A stretch of 52,904 nucleotides of DNA from CAZWCX01 sp964632945 (GTDB lineage Bacteria > Planctomycetota > MHYJ01 > WSZJ01 > CAZWCX01), in NCBI GenBank assembly GCA_964632945.1, contig CAZWCX010000041.1, forward strand, positions 1 through 52,904, given 5' to 3'. The first letter of the stretch is position 1, and each line of letters begins with the position of its first letter. Below the pieces are notes generated by a model. That model had not been told where the DNA came from, ran no database searches, and was given only the letters and a program-made list of their open reading frames with translations. The translations under genes were made by a program, and so were the position numbers. Positions 38,112 through 47,072 of this stretch are shown piece by piece.

Positions 38112-38738
38112 ATGACATCGAAGCGAGCGGTCGGCGGGTTCACGCTGGTCGAAGTCGCCCTGGCGACCGCCGTACTGCTCGTCCTGCTCAGCTTGATCCT
38201 GATGACCCTGACGTCCTGGACGGACGATGTGGAGGTTCAGATTGCCGCAGCCACCCTGGAAGGTCAGGCGCGCAGGGTCGTCGATCGGATCGCCGACGAG
38301 CTCAAGGACGCCGGCTCGTCCACCTTCATTCCGGCCGCGACCGACCTGGCGGTCCCGAATGGAAGCGCGAGCCTCTCCTATCAGAAGTGCACCGGGTTCA
38401 GCGGTGGAGTCCCGATCTATGGCCCCCAACATCGCATCGAGTTCGAATACCCCGATCCATCGGTACCGGCGGGAGGAGGACTCGTCCGCAGGGTCGAGGG
38501 TCCTCCGGGGCCCGGCCAGCAGAGCCACTCATGGACCCACGATGTCGCCAGCTACCTGGAAGGAGAATTGGCCAACGGCCTGGACGACAATGCCGACGGG
38601 GTTATCGATGAGCGGGGACTCTCGTTCGTGCTGGACGGGACCATCCTCCGGATTTCGCTGACCCTCGAGCGCATGACCCGAAGGGGCTTCTTGATCCGCC
38701 GGACCGTGCGAACCTCCGTCCGGCTCCGCAACGGCTGA
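38112..38738 (+). CDS. PilW/GspJ-like minor pseudopilin
   Basis: A 208-aa protein with a classic short leader and cleavage site (VGG|FTLVEVALATAVLLVLLSLILM); Glu is at +5. VDRIADELKDAGSS after the helix is typical of PilW/GspJ proteins. NGLDDNADGVIDERG is a calcium-loop-like segment shared by many planctomycete pseudopilins. The C-terminus is basic and beta-rich. Five nt separate it from the upstream gene; GAGGG lies just before ATG 38112. Confidence 0.88.
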   Translation: MTSKRAVGGFTLVEVALATAVLLVLLSLILMTLTSWTDDVEVQIAAATLEGQARRVVDRIADELKDAGSSTFIPAATDLAVPNGSASLSYQKCTGFSGGVPIYGPQHRIEFEYPDPSVPAGGGLVRRVEGPPGPGQQSHSWTHDVASYLEGELANGLDDNADGVIDERGLSFVLDGTILRISLTLERMTRRGFLIRRTVRTSVRLRNG

Positions 38739-38754
38739 TCCGAAGGGAGAGACC

Positions 38755-39972
38755 ATGGCTACCCGAAGCCGAATTGCTGCAGATCGACGAGGCAGTGCGC
38801 TGCTCCTTGCCACGATCCTGATCGGGATCCTGATGACCGTGACGGCCACCCTGTTGGGCATCGCAGTCTCGGAGGGACGAAATCAGGAGTCGTGTTCGGT
38901 GCGCGCGAGGATCCTCTACATCGCGGAGGCCGGCGTAAGCGACGCCTACGCCGACCTCCGCCGCAACGGTTCGGGAGTGCGCGGCAACCGGGCGACTCCG
39001 ATCCCCTTCGGTCGGGGCGCCTATTGGACGGTTGCGGTCAAGGCCGCGGATGGCTCGTACACCGTGACCTCGAACGCCGTCCTCGAGGACCAGACTCGTT
39101 CGGTGGAGGTCGTCCTGACCCCCCTGGATGCGCTTCCGTGTCTGGGGTTCTTCGGCGACTCCTCCGTCTCCGTGAGTGCCAGCACCGCCGACAGCTATGA
39201 CTCCCGGATCGGGACCTATTCCAGCCAGGCAAACCAATACGATGCGGTGGTCCAACTCGGCTACTCCCGGAGTTCCGCTTCGATCGCTTCGAATCAGGGC
39301 ATCAGCATCACCGACTCTTCCGCGATCTTCGGCCAGGTGACTCCGGGGCCGGGTCATGCCGTTACGGGAACCGGCTACATCACCGGCTCGGTATTGCCGG
39401 CGAGCGAGAACGTTCCGCTCGATCCGCCCCCGTACGATCCTCCGATCGCCCCGTCGGGGGCCTTCTCCCCCGTCTCGAACACCAGTCTCACGGCGGGCAC
39501 CTACCGGTTCACGGACTTCGACCTGAGCAGCGTTCAGGTGACCTTTCACGGCACGGTCGTCCTCTATGTGGACGGCGCTTTCAACATGAGCGGAACGGCC
39601 CAATTGATCACCGCCCAGGGAGCGGAGGTCACGATCTACCACAAGGCGCGCGATGCGGCGGACCAACCGGTGGATTTCGTGCTGAGCGGGGGCGGCCTGG
39701 TGAACTCCGACGCGATTCCGTCCAGGTTCCGCGTCATCTCGAGCGCCCCCAAAGTAACGATTGCCGGCGGAGCGGGTTTCCACGGCGTCGTCTACGCTCC
39801 GTACGCGGAGATCACGCCGAGCGGAGGGTCGCACATCTACGGCGCGCTCATGGGCGAATCCCTGGTGGTCAGCGGCGGCACGAGTCTCCATCTCGACGAA
39901 GCCCTCGGTCCGTTCGGCCAGGGAAAGCGCTACCAGCAGGTCTCCTGGAGGGAAGTTCCCTACCCCCCGTAA
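38755..39972 (+). CDS. PilX-like protein with long beta-repeat C-terminus
   Basis: A 405-aa protein. The N-terminus RRGSALLLATILIGILMTVTATLLGIA matches PilX-type minor pilins, which lack the canonical Glu5. The helix is followed by the family-like segment ARILYIAEAGVSDAYADLRRNG. The C-terminal two-thirds is Ser/Thr/Gly-rich beta text (SDSSAIFG, GTVVLYVDGAFNMSGTAQL, HGVVYAPYAEITPSGGSHIYGALMG). It looks like a right-handed beta solenoid of bactofilin-like character, as in the DUF7305-type ends seen in surface proteins. GGGAGA lies four nt before ATG. It is third gene of the pilV-pilW-pilX order known from type IV pilus minor pilin operons. Confidence 0.85.
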   Translation: MATRSRIAADRRGSALLLATILIGILMTVTATLLGIAVSEGRNQESCSVRARILYIAEAGVSDAYADLRRNGSGVRGNRATPIPFGRGAYWTVAVKAADGSYTVTSNAVLEDQTRSVEVVLTPLDALPCLGFFGDSSVSVSASTADSYDSRIGTYSSQANQYDAVVQLGYSRSSASIASNQGISITDSSAIFGQVTPGPGHAVTGTGYITGSVLPASENVPLDPPPYDPPIAPSGAFSPVSNTSLTAGTYRFTDFDLSSVQVTFHGTVVLYVDGAFNMSGTAQLITAQGAEVTIYHKARDAADQPVDFVLSGGGLVNSDAIPSRFRVISSAPKVTIAGGAGFHGVVYAPYAEITPSGGSHIYGALMGESLVVSGGTSLHLDEALGPFGQGKRYQQVSWREVPYPP

Positions 39973-40000
39973 CGCCGCCGGTCCTTCGGAGGGATGAACG

Positions 40001-41557
40001 ATGACTCTATCGAATTCGATTCGATCGGCCCGACCGGATCGAGCGCGGAACTGCGGAGTGCGTGCCTGTACGGCTGCCGCCGTCGCGCTTCTCGTGGTCG
40101 TCGTCGTGTCGACCCGAGCCGCAGGAGACGAGGTGTTCCTGCGGAATGGAAACCATCTGCACGGGAAGATCCTGCGCGAAGACGAGGGTACTCTCGTCAT
40201 TCGGGTCGGGGACAATGCCGTGATCGTCCTGTCGCAATCCGAGATTGCGGTGATCACCCACACGGTCCCCCGGAAACGGCCGACGCCGGCCGGCCCCGGG
40301 CCTTCCCCCGATCCAACGCCCGACGCTCCCCCACGGATCGATCCGGGTGCGCCGGGTGAGGAGGAGATCCCATCCATCCCGACGCCGCTGACGATCCCTG
40401 CGCCCCGCCCGCCGGCGGCCCCGGCCGATCCCATGGACGGGCGCATCCGCGAATTGCTTCACGCCGCCGATGGAGAGCTTGGGGTCGAATCGGCGGCCGC
40501 GAAACTCCTCAAGCTCGGACCTCCGTCCGTCTCGGCGCTGATTCGTTCCCTTCGGGCCGTGCCCGGCGACGGGGCGGCTCGAGTCGCCGCCCTCGTCCTG
40601 ACGCGCTCTCTCCCCCGGGAAGCGGGGGAGGCGGTTCGCCGCGGTACCGGCCCGGAGAACGCCGCGGCGGATCGCGTGGCCGCCTTGCGGGTCTTGAGCC
40701 ATCTCGGCGGACCCATGGACCTGGACTTGCTCGTTCGACTTCTCGGAACGGGAGACGACGACACCGATGCGGCCATCGCCTCCGCCTTCCGGGACATTCT
40801 GCGTCGCCACTCGGACGCGGACGCGGCGTTGGTGCTTCGCCGACACCTTGCCCAGGGCACGCCCGAGCAGAAGGACCGGATCATCGGCTTCGTGGCCGAC
40901 GCCGAATCCCCCCGCGGGCTCCGTGTGCTCGTCGACCTGCTCGGCAAGGATCCCGAACTCCAACCCACACTCATCCGGGCCATCAGCCGGATGCAGGAAG
41001 CGCGCAAGAGCGCCGAGACGCGGGCGCTCCTGCGCCGTACGCTGGCGGAGACCAACCAGCCTTCGATTCGAGTCGAATGCGCCGCCGCGGTCGGGCGATT
41101 GGTCGACCCAGAATCGGTCGAAATCCTGGTCGGAATGCTGTCGGATCCCGACGCAGTCGTGCGCGACGCGGCTCACGGCGCGTTGTGCCGGATCTCCGGT
41201 CTGAGATTGCCGATTCAGGCGGGACCCTGGATGGACTGGATCACCGGGGAGCGTTCCTGGTGGGCCCGCTGCGGTCCGTTGACCGTCTCGCACCTGTCCA
41301 GCCGGAGCAACGCAGAAGTGTTCGAATCGATCCGGGAATTGTCCCGGCGCGTCTTGTTCCGGGAGGCCGCCGAACCGGGCCTCCTGCAACTGGTGTCCCA
41401 CGCCCAGGCCAACATTCGCGCGGCCGCGTGTCGAGGCCTGGGGCGCCTGGGATGCATCGCCGCCCTCCCGGTCTTGGAACAGGCGCAGAAGGATCCCGAC
41501 TCCGAGGTGCGGAGCGCCGCCACGGCAGCCCTGGAGGAACTGCGACGTCCGCCATAG
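40001..41557 (+). CDS. Secreted HEAT-repeat protein with N-terminal beta domain
   Basis: A 518-aa exported protein. A signal peptide (AAAVALLVVVVVSTRAAG) has an n-region of ~25 residues. A small beta domain follows (DEVFLRNGNHLHGKILREDEG, VIRVGDNAVIVLSQSEIAVI), resembling the Sm-like 'FLKNG..~~GkIv' modules common in planctomycetes. A Pro-rich linker leads to an array of HEAT repeats from ~150 to the end (AALRVLSHLGGPMDLDLLVRLL, IRVECAAAVGRLVDPESVEILV, IRAAACRGLGRLGCIAALPVLE). GGAGGG lies seven nt before ATG 40001. It is fourth gene of the pilin operon (28 nt gap), suggesting a periplasmic scaffold role. A hairpin follows the stop. Confidence 0.85.
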   Translation: MTLSNSIRSARPDRARNCGVRACTAAAVALLVVVVVSTRAAGDEVFLRNGNHLHGKILREDEGTLVIRVGDNAVIVLSQSEIAVITHTVPRKRPTPAGPGPSPDPTPDAPPRIDPGAPGEEEIPSIPTPLTIPAPRPPAAPADPMDGRIRELLHAADGELGVESAAAKLLKLGPPSVSALIRSLRAVPGDGAARVAALVLTRSLPREAGEAVRRGTGPENAAADRVAALRVLSHLGGPMDLDLLVRLLGTGDDDTDAAIASAFRDILRRHSDADAALVLRRHLAQGTPEQKDRIIGFVADAESPRGLRVLVDLLGKDPELQPTLIRAISRMQEARKSAETRALLRRTLAETNQPSIRVECAAAVGRLVDPESVEILVGMLSDPDAVVRDAAHGALCRISGLRLPIQAGPWMDWITGERSWWARCGPLTVSHLSSRSNAEVFESIRELSRRVLFREAAEPGLLQLVSHAQANIRAAACRGLGRLGCIAALPVLEQAQKDPDSEVRSAATAALEELRRPP

Positions 41558-41576
41558 GGGTTCCGGAAGCCCGCCG

Positions 41577-41609
41577 GGATCGGACCCCGGCCCTGCCGGG
41601 CGCCGATCC
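41577..41609. terminator. Bidirectional hairpin between convergent genes
   Basis: The outer pair GGATCGG (41577-41583) and CCGATCC (41603-41609) encloses CCCGGC (41586-41591), loop CCT and GCCGGG (41595-41600). It lies 19 nt after the HEAT gene stop and 55 nt beyond the WD40 gene stop. There is no clear U-tract on either strand, but the position between convergent units fits a shared terminator. Confidence 0.45.
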
Positions 41610-41664
41610 ACCCGCGGTCCAGGCGCCCGGTGGGGATCGGCGGGCCGGGCCGTCGAACTCGCCA

Positions 41665-43494
41665 TCAATCCTCGAGCGTGGGGATCGACCACCACCGCAC
41701 GGTCCCGTCGGCCGAGGCGGACAGGAACTTCGCCGCGGGAGGATACGAGACGAGGTCGCTGACCCGGCCGCGGTGAGCCTCGAGCTCGTAAACCACCTGG
41801 CGCCGCGCGACGGACCAGACCACGATCACCCCCGACCGCGTTCCGGCGGCGAGAAAGCGACCGTCCCGGCTTACGCTCAGACAGGTAAGCAGGCGGGACA
41901 CGACCTGGAAGTCCCCCAGGTCCTCCCCGGAGGCGGGATCCCATCGCTTCACCAGGCCGCGTACGTCGGCGGAATAGGCCTGGGAGTCGTCCGGCGCGAC
42001 CGCGAGGCCGCAGACGGCGGCGGGATGGCCCTTGCGCCGGATGGCCGGCTCTCCCTCGGGGAGGCGCCACCGGATCACGCAGTCGTCGAACCCGCCGCTC
42101 CAGACGCCCCGGCCATCGAGGGACCAGGCCAGGGACAGAACCGGACCCAGGTGCGCGGCCAACGCCGTCTTCTTGCCCAGATCGGGACAGTCCCAGACAC
42201 CGATGAGACCGTCCCAACCGGCGGACGCAACGTGCGTCCCGTCCGGGCTCACCCGCACCCGCGTCACGATTCCCTTGTGGGCCTGGATCACGACCGGGGC
42301 GGCATCGGCATCCAGATTCCAGGCAAACAGGCGCCCCCGCCGATCCCCCGCTACCGCCGTCCTGCTCGCGGGGTGGAAATCGACGCAGGACACCTCCGCA
42401 TTGGGAATCACCCAGCGACGCTTCGGCACCGGACTGGACAACTCCCACATCTCCACTTTTCCGTCCTTGATGCCGGTCAGCGCAATCCCCTTTTCCCCGT
42501 CCACGGCCACGGCATTCACGGCCGTCGAATGGCTCGAGGACGGCGTGCACTCCTCCCTGCGCTCCAGGTCCCAGATGCGGATGCGGTTGTCCCGCCCGCC
42601 CGAACAGGCCTTGAGACCCGCGGGGGTGATCGTGAGGGAAGAAACGGGCCCCGTATGGCCGGTGAACGCATGAAGCAGGCGCCCCGACTCGAGATCCCAC
42701 AGTCTGACGGTGCCGTCCCGCGAGGAGGATACCGCCCTGCTTCCCTCCGGTGCACAGACGACCGACGTGACCGGCAGCAGGTGCCCCTCGAGACGGTGAA
42801 CCTCCCGACCGTCGGCGAGATTCCACACGGACACCGTTCCGTCCCACGCCCCGGTCAGAATCCGTCCGGCTACCGGGAGGACGCACAGGGAGGAGAGCCG
42901 CGTGCCGGGTCGTTCCAGCCGACGGAGCACGCTTCGGGAACGCAGGTCGTGGTGGAGGAGGGCGCCATCGAAGCCGCAAGAATACGCCTGGGCGGAGTCG
43001 GTGGAAAAGGCAAGCCCCGAAACCGTGTCCGCATGGCCGTTCAACGTGTGCAGCGGAAGGCCGGTCTCGAGCGACCACAGGCGCACCGTCCGATCACTCC
43101 CGCCGGAAATGAGAAACCGGCCGCAGGCACTGACGGCGACGGCGAACACCATGCCGCCATGGCCCGGGAAGGCCTGCCGGCGACGGCCGGTTTCGACCTC
43201 CCACACCGCGATCATGCCATCGTGGCTGCCCGTCACGACTCCGTCGCCGGACGGCGTGGCGGCCACGCAGGCGACCGCGGTGCTGCCGACTTCGATCTCC
43301 CGCCGGATCGCGCCCGAATCGACCGAGAACAGCAGGAGCCTGCCGTTTCGACACCCCGCGGCAATCCAGGCACCGTCCGGCGCGGGCACAAGTCCGAGGA
43401 CCGCGGATCCTGCGTTCCATCGTTCCTCTCCGAGCTGGCCCGAGCATTGCAGCCGGGAGATGCCCTTCGATCGGTCGCTCGTCGGGTGGTTCAT
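41665..43494 (-). CDS. WD40 protein with fourteen repeats
   Basis: A 609-aa protein built almost entirely of WD40 repeats. Fourteen can be read, each ending in a W-x-x form (for example VTGSHDGMIAVWEV, ISGGSDRTVRLWSL, VSSSRDGTVRLWDL, ASAGWDGLIGVWDC), enough for two seven-bladed propellers. There is no signal peptide, TM helix or fused kinase, so it is probably a cytoplasmic interaction scaffold. ATG 43494 has AGAGGA upstream; an earlier in-frame start gives an Arg-rich leader unlike WD40 sequence. The Sua5-like gene lies 182 nt upstream on the same strand. Confidence 0.9.
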   Translation of the reverse strand: MNHPTSDRSKGISRLQCSGQLGEERWNAGSAVLGLVPAPDGAWIAAGCRNGRLLLFSVDSGAIRREIEVGSTAVACVAATPSGDGVVTGSHDGMIAVWEVETGRRRQAFPGHGGMVFAVAVSACGRFLISGGSDRTVRLWSLETGLPLHTLNGHADTVSGLAFSTDSAQAYSCGFDGALLHHDLRSRSVLRRLERPGTRLSSLCVLPVAGRILTGAWDGTVSVWNLADGREVHRLEGHLLPVTSVVCAPEGSRAVSSSRDGTVRLWDLESGRLLHAFTGHTGPVSSLTITPAGLKACSGGRDNRIRIWDLERREECTPSSSHSTAVNAVAVDGEKGIALTGIKDGKVEMWELSSPVPKRRWVIPNAEVSCVDFHPASRTAVAGDRRGRLFAWNLDADAAPVVIQAHKGIVTRVRVSPDGTHVASAGWDGLIGVWDCPDLGKKTALAAHLGPVLSLAWSLDGRGVWSGGFDDCVIRWRLPEGEPAIRRKGHPAAVCGLAVAPDDSQAYSADVRGLVKRWDPASGEDLGDFQVVSRLLTCLSVSRDGRFLAAGTRSGVIVVWSVARRQVVYELEAHRGRVSDLVSYPPAAKFLSASADGTVRWWSIPTLED

Positions 43495-43553
43495 TCCGCA
43501 ATCCTCTCGCGCGCCCGCAAGACCCCGGCACCGGCCTGTTCCCCATGATTTCC

Positions 43554-43583
43554 AGGATAACCCCAAACCCGTGCGCGACACAA
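43554..43583 (-). promoter_or_regulatory. Weak promoter-like site upstream of the WD40 gene
   Basis: On the minus strand, TTGTGT (43583-43578), an 18-nt spacer and TATCCT (43559-43554) end 59 nt before ATG 43494. Both boxes are partial matches, so the call is tentative. Confidence 0.25.
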
Positions 43584-43676
43584 CCCCGCGTTCCCGGGAC
43601 CGCCCCCTCGGCGGGTCTGCGTCGTCCGACCCGGCGGAGGTCCATCCCGTTGGCACGGCTTGGCCGCTTTCCGCGT

Positions 43677-44795
43677 TCAGGCGCCTTCGCCGCCGCGATC
43701 GCTGGCGCGGCGCAACCGGTCCCCGATTGCATACCCCAGACCTTCCTGCCGGGAGCACGGTTCCGCGAAGATTTCCTCCGCTTCCGAGGCGTCCAGTCCC
43801 CGCAATTCCGCGAACAGATTTCGAGCCGCTTCGACCAGATCTCCCGAACGGCTCAGCGTGCGGGCGATCACGCGCCGACCGGTCACTTCGGCGAACCGGC
43901 GCGCGCCGGACTCCGGATCACCGGATACGAGCAGCAAACCGAGCCGGTCGGGCAGGACCGTCGGGAGGGCGGCGCGCTCGACCCCCGCGAGGGGCCCCGG
44001 GAGCAGGCGAAGGCGCTTGCGCGGGGCGTAGTGACTCGCCATCAGCCCCGGGGAGACGGCGGGGGCGGGCGAGGCGCCCGGGGCGGCGAGCGGCGACCAG
44101 GTTCGGACAGGACTTCCGAGCAAACGTCCGATCGCGTCCGGATCGACGCCACCCGGGCGAAGGAGGATGGGCAGCCCATCCCCGTCCAGCAGGAGCACGG
44201 TCGATTCCACCCCCACCGAGCAACGCCCGCCGTCCAGGATGAGCGGGATGCGATCGCCGAGTTCCGCGGCGACGTCGGCTGCCGAAGTCGGGCTGATGCG
44301 ACCGAACCGGTTGGCGCTGGGCGCCGCCAGCGGCCGACCCGCTGCGGTGATCACGGCCTCCGCGACGGGATGATCGGGCATTCGCACGGCCACCGTCGGA
44401 AGACCGCTCGTCGCGAGGTCAGGGACGGCCGGCAACTTCGGCAAAACGAGCGTCAACGGGCCGGGCCAGAACGCCGCCAGCAAAGCCTCCGCGCCGGCAG
44501 TCGCACGCTCGCCCAGCCGGGCGGCGTCCACCAGTCCCACGTGCGCGAGTTGTTCGAGCGTCGACTTCCCCGATCCATGCCGAGACAGCAATGCGGGGCT
44601 CACATGGAGGATCAGCGGATCGAAGGTGGGTCGTTCCTTCACGGCGAAGATGCGCGTCAGCGCGCCCTCGTGAAAGGCGTCGCCGGCAAGACCATAGACC
44701 GTCTCCGTCGGGATCCCGACCACGTCCCCTGCGCGCAGGAGCTCGGCGGCGGCGTCGATTCCGGCAGGGGTGGCGGGGACGATGCGGACGTTCAT
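43677..44795 (-). CDS. sua5: Threonylcarbamoyl-AMP synthase (Sua5/YrdC/YwlC)
   Basis: A 372-aa enzyme that makes L-threonylcarbamoyl-adenylate for t6A37 in ANN-decoding tRNAs. The YrdC core is complete: GIPTETVYGLAGDA, KERPTFDPLILHV, FWPGPLTLVL, VAVRMPDHPVA, PLAAPSANRFGRISPTSA and RPGGV. The C-terminal Sua5 domain (GLMASHYAPRKRLRLL to GDRLRR) is present, so it is the long Sua5 type rather than short TsaC. The start is decided by the conserved N-terminus; GAAGG lies a few nt upstream. The MFS gene ends 115 nt upstream on the same strand. Confidence 0.95.
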   Translation of the reverse strand: MNVRIVPATPAGIDAAAELLRAGDVVGIPTETVYGLAGDAFHEGALTRIFAVKERPTFDPLILHVSPALLSRHGSGKSTLEQLAHVGLVDAARLGERATAGAEALLAAFWPGPLTLVLPKLPAVPDLATSGLPTVAVRMPDHPVAEAVITAAGRPLAAPSANRFGRISPTSAADVAAELGDRIPLILDGGRCSVGVESTVLLLDGDGLPILLRPGGVDPDAIGRLLGSPVRTWSPLAAPGASPAPAVSPGLMASHYAPRKRLRLLPGPLAGVERAALPTVLPDRLGLLLVSGDPESGARRFAEVTGRRVIARTLSRSGDLVEAARNLFAELRGLDASEAEEIFAEPCSRQEGLGYAIGDRLRRASDRGGEGA

Positions 44796-44910
44796 GCGAC
44801 CTTCGATCCGGGCTGCGGGCGGCGCGTGTCGCCGAGGACCCCACAAACTACCACAATCGGGCGATCCGGGGAAGGCACCGGCCCTCCTCCGCTCTGCACG
44901 ACGGACCCGA

Positions 44911-46218
44911 TCAGGTCCCGACCCGACCCTCCGGCACGTCCGGGGGAAGCCGGATGAAACTTCGATAGAGCAGGAGGTCGTACGCGATCTTCAAAGATCC
45001 TGCGACCAGAAACGGGGCCGCGCGAAGGGACGGGTCGGCCATCATCAGCCCGACCAGAACCGGCGCCGCCGATGCGCCCAGGCTGCGCGCGACCCCCGTG
45101 ATCCCTGCCGCCGCCGCACGCTCGTCCTCGGCCACCACGGCCATCGTGTACGATTGCCGCGTCGGAACGTCCATCTGGCTGATCGAGAAGCGCAGCAGCA
45201 GCATCGCCACGGCCCACGAGGCCGTGGGCATGAACGGGAGCAGAATCAGCAGTACGTTCGAGGGCAGGTGCGTGAAGACCATCGTGTTGATCAGTCCGAT
45301 CCGTGCCGCGAGTCGCGCCGCCGCCAACGCCGACACCGCGGCCAACAGGTTCGCGCCGAAGAAGATCGCGCCCAGCGCAGCCGGATCCACGCCGAAGCGG
45401 ACATGAAACCACCAGGCCAGGATGCTCTGCAGGACGAATCCGCCTCCGAAGGCATCCAGCGCAAACAGGGACGAGAGTTTCAGCACCACCCCGCGCGAAC
45501 GATGCAGGCCGCTCCAGTGCAGTCCGGGCGCGGCAACCCGCACGCCCCCGGCCGCTTCCCTCCGCACCCCTCCTCCGCCGCCACCGCCGCGGCCCGGCGC
45601 CTGCCACTCGATGCCCGGACCCGCGCACGCAAACACCGGGAGCATCACGACCCCGAGAATCGCATACACGCCGAGGACGGCCCGATACGCCGCGACGGGA
45701 TCCCAGCCCCGGTCCTGGAGAATCCCGGCGAGCCCCCCGCCTGCGAGGCTGCCCAAGGCGGTGCCCAGCGCCCCCACCAGATTGTAGGCGCCGAACACGC
45801 CGGTCCGCCGGGACGCGGGGAAGGTCTGCGACAACGCCGCCTGTTCGACGGCCAGGAACGGTCCCACCTCGCTCCCCGTCGGGCTGATTACGCCCAGGGT
45901 GGCGGCGATCAGCAGCAGCGGAAACGCCTCTCCGGACAGAAACACGATCCCGGAAACCGCCATGAGCCCCGCCCCGGCCACCAGCGTCCGGCGCCTGCCC
46001 CAGCGATCCGCCCGGGTCGTCAGCAGCAACGACAGGGCGATGTCGCCGGCCAGCGTCAGTGAGAACAGCAGGCCGATCCGCTCCTCGGAAAACCCGAGGG
46101 CAGCCAGGTAGAGGGCGAGGACCACCGCGAGTAAACCGTACGCGAACATGCGCAGGAATCGCGCCGTGAAGAGGAGAGCCGCATCCCTCCCTGGCCCCGC
46201 ATCCGCAACCCGGCTCAT
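44911..46218 (-). CDS. MFS transporter
   Basis: A 435-aa inner-membrane protein of the major facilitator superfamily with about twelve TM helices in two halves. The loop 2-3 signature DRWGRRRTLVAGAGL is clear. A Gly-rich cytoplasmic loop (GRGGGGGGG) and basic segment separate the halves, as expected of MFS proteins. FSISQMDVPTRQSYTMAVVAEDERAAAAG in the second half is typical of bacterial multidrug or small-solute exporters, but the substrate cannot be inferred. GGAGG lies seven nt before ATG. Confidence 0.9.
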   Translation of the reverse strand: MSRVADAGPGRDAALLFTARFLRMFAYGLLAVVLALYLAALGFSEERIGLLFSLTLAGDIALSLLLTTRADRWGRRRTLVAGAGLMAVSGIVFLSGEAFPLLLIAATLGVISPTGSEVGPFLAVEQAALSQTFPASRRTGVFGAYNLVGALGTALGSLAGGGLAGILQDRGWDPVAAYRAVLGVYAILGVVMLPVFACAGPGIEWQAPGRGGGGGGGVRREAAGGVRVAAPGLHWSGLHRSRGVVLKLSSLFALDAFGGGFVLQSILAWWFHVRFGVDPAALGAIFFGANLLAAVSALAAARLAARIGLINTMVFTHLPSNVLLILLPFMPTASWAVAMLLLRFSISQMDVPTRQSYTMAVVAEDERAAAAGITGVARSLGASAAPVLVGLMMADPSLRAAPFLVAGSLKIAYDLLLYRSFIRLPPDVPEGRVGT

Positions 46219-46416
46219 CGACGCCCCTCCGCGTCGACGACCGGTTTCCGACCGGCCCGGTTGCAGGTTCGCGGATCGTCCTCGTCGTGGACGAGGGGGC
46301 GCGACGGACCGTCAAGGCGACCGCCGGGTCCGGCAAGCGGCCGCCGGCCGTCGGGGCGCTCCGGCCGCGCCGGCACCTCATCAGGGGGCGAAGGAGGTCG
46401 CACGCGCGGAACGCCC

Positions 46417-46863
46417 TCAGGCTCCGAACTGGCGCAGGTGATGGTCGAAATGCCGATAGCAGATCACGCCCCAATCCCGCCCGGAGACGGCGCCGAAGAT
46501 CGCGTGGGCGGGCCACGCGTCTTCGGGGCGGCGCGCCCCGAATCGCTCCACGAGCGCTTCCAGCCCGCGCAAGTCCGTCTCCCATTCCCCCGGCGGGGTG
46601 AGGAATGCCTCCGGTGGCCCTTGCGTGCGCCCCTTGGGCCACGGCAGCCAATGGATGACCAGGCTCCGTACGATCGGCCAGCGCAGCGGACCGGGGATCG
46701 GCGCGACCGGCGCCTCGCCCAGACAGTGCCTCATCTGGTCGCTCAGGTGGGCGATCATCTTCGGCGCCGACATCCTCCCCCACAATCCGGGCCGATCCGG
46801 CGCAAGCCGTCGCAGACGCTCGACCAGCGAATGCCGGCAGGCAGGGTCGAACATCGTCGGCAT
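46417..46863 (-). CDS. DinB-superfamily protein, DUF1569-like
   Basis: A 148-aa soluble protein. SAPKMIAHLSDQMRHCLGE, with conserved His residues, and the C-terminal HFDHHLRQFG give the three-His layout of DinB-like four-helix metal-binding proteins. GRTQGPPEAFLTPPGEWETD between the helices is typical of the DUF1569 branch. The enzymatic role is unknown; some relatives are thiol transferases. ATG 46863 has AAGG upstream; a second ATG nine nt on is an alternative. It is divergent from the prenyltransferase gene. Confidence 0.8.
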   Translation of the reverse strand: MPTMFDPACRHSLVERLRRLAPDRPGLWGRMSAPKMIAHLSDQMRHCLGEAPVAPIPGPLRWPIVRSLVIHWLPWPKGRTQGPPEAFLTPPGEWETDLRGLEALVERFGARRPEDAWPAHAIFGAVSGRDWGVICYRHFDHHLRQFGA

Positions 46864-47072
46864 GGGGCACCTTGGTTTCGGATTCCCCGGGGCGAACCTG
46901 AGTCCGCGCAGGCGGTATCGCGCCGCCGGTTGCTCCATCCTAGCAGGGTCCGCGGCCGGGCGGAACGATTCACCGCAAGGAGGATCCGGCGCCCCCGTGC
47001 GCAGCCCGGACCGCCTTTGGCGCGCGGTTTGCGCCAGCCAGAGTGAACTGCGTCTCAGGGGAGGGCCAGGCG

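Noticed and set aside
40007..43078. 1023-codon minus-strand frame over the HEAT gene and WD40 gene
   Set aside because: It is out of frame with the WD40 repeats and antisense to the HEAT gene; its composition is Arg/Gly-rich.
44792..46870. 692-codon minus-strand frame over the MFS gene
   Set aside because: It is a shifted-frame shadow of the MFS and DUF1569 genes.
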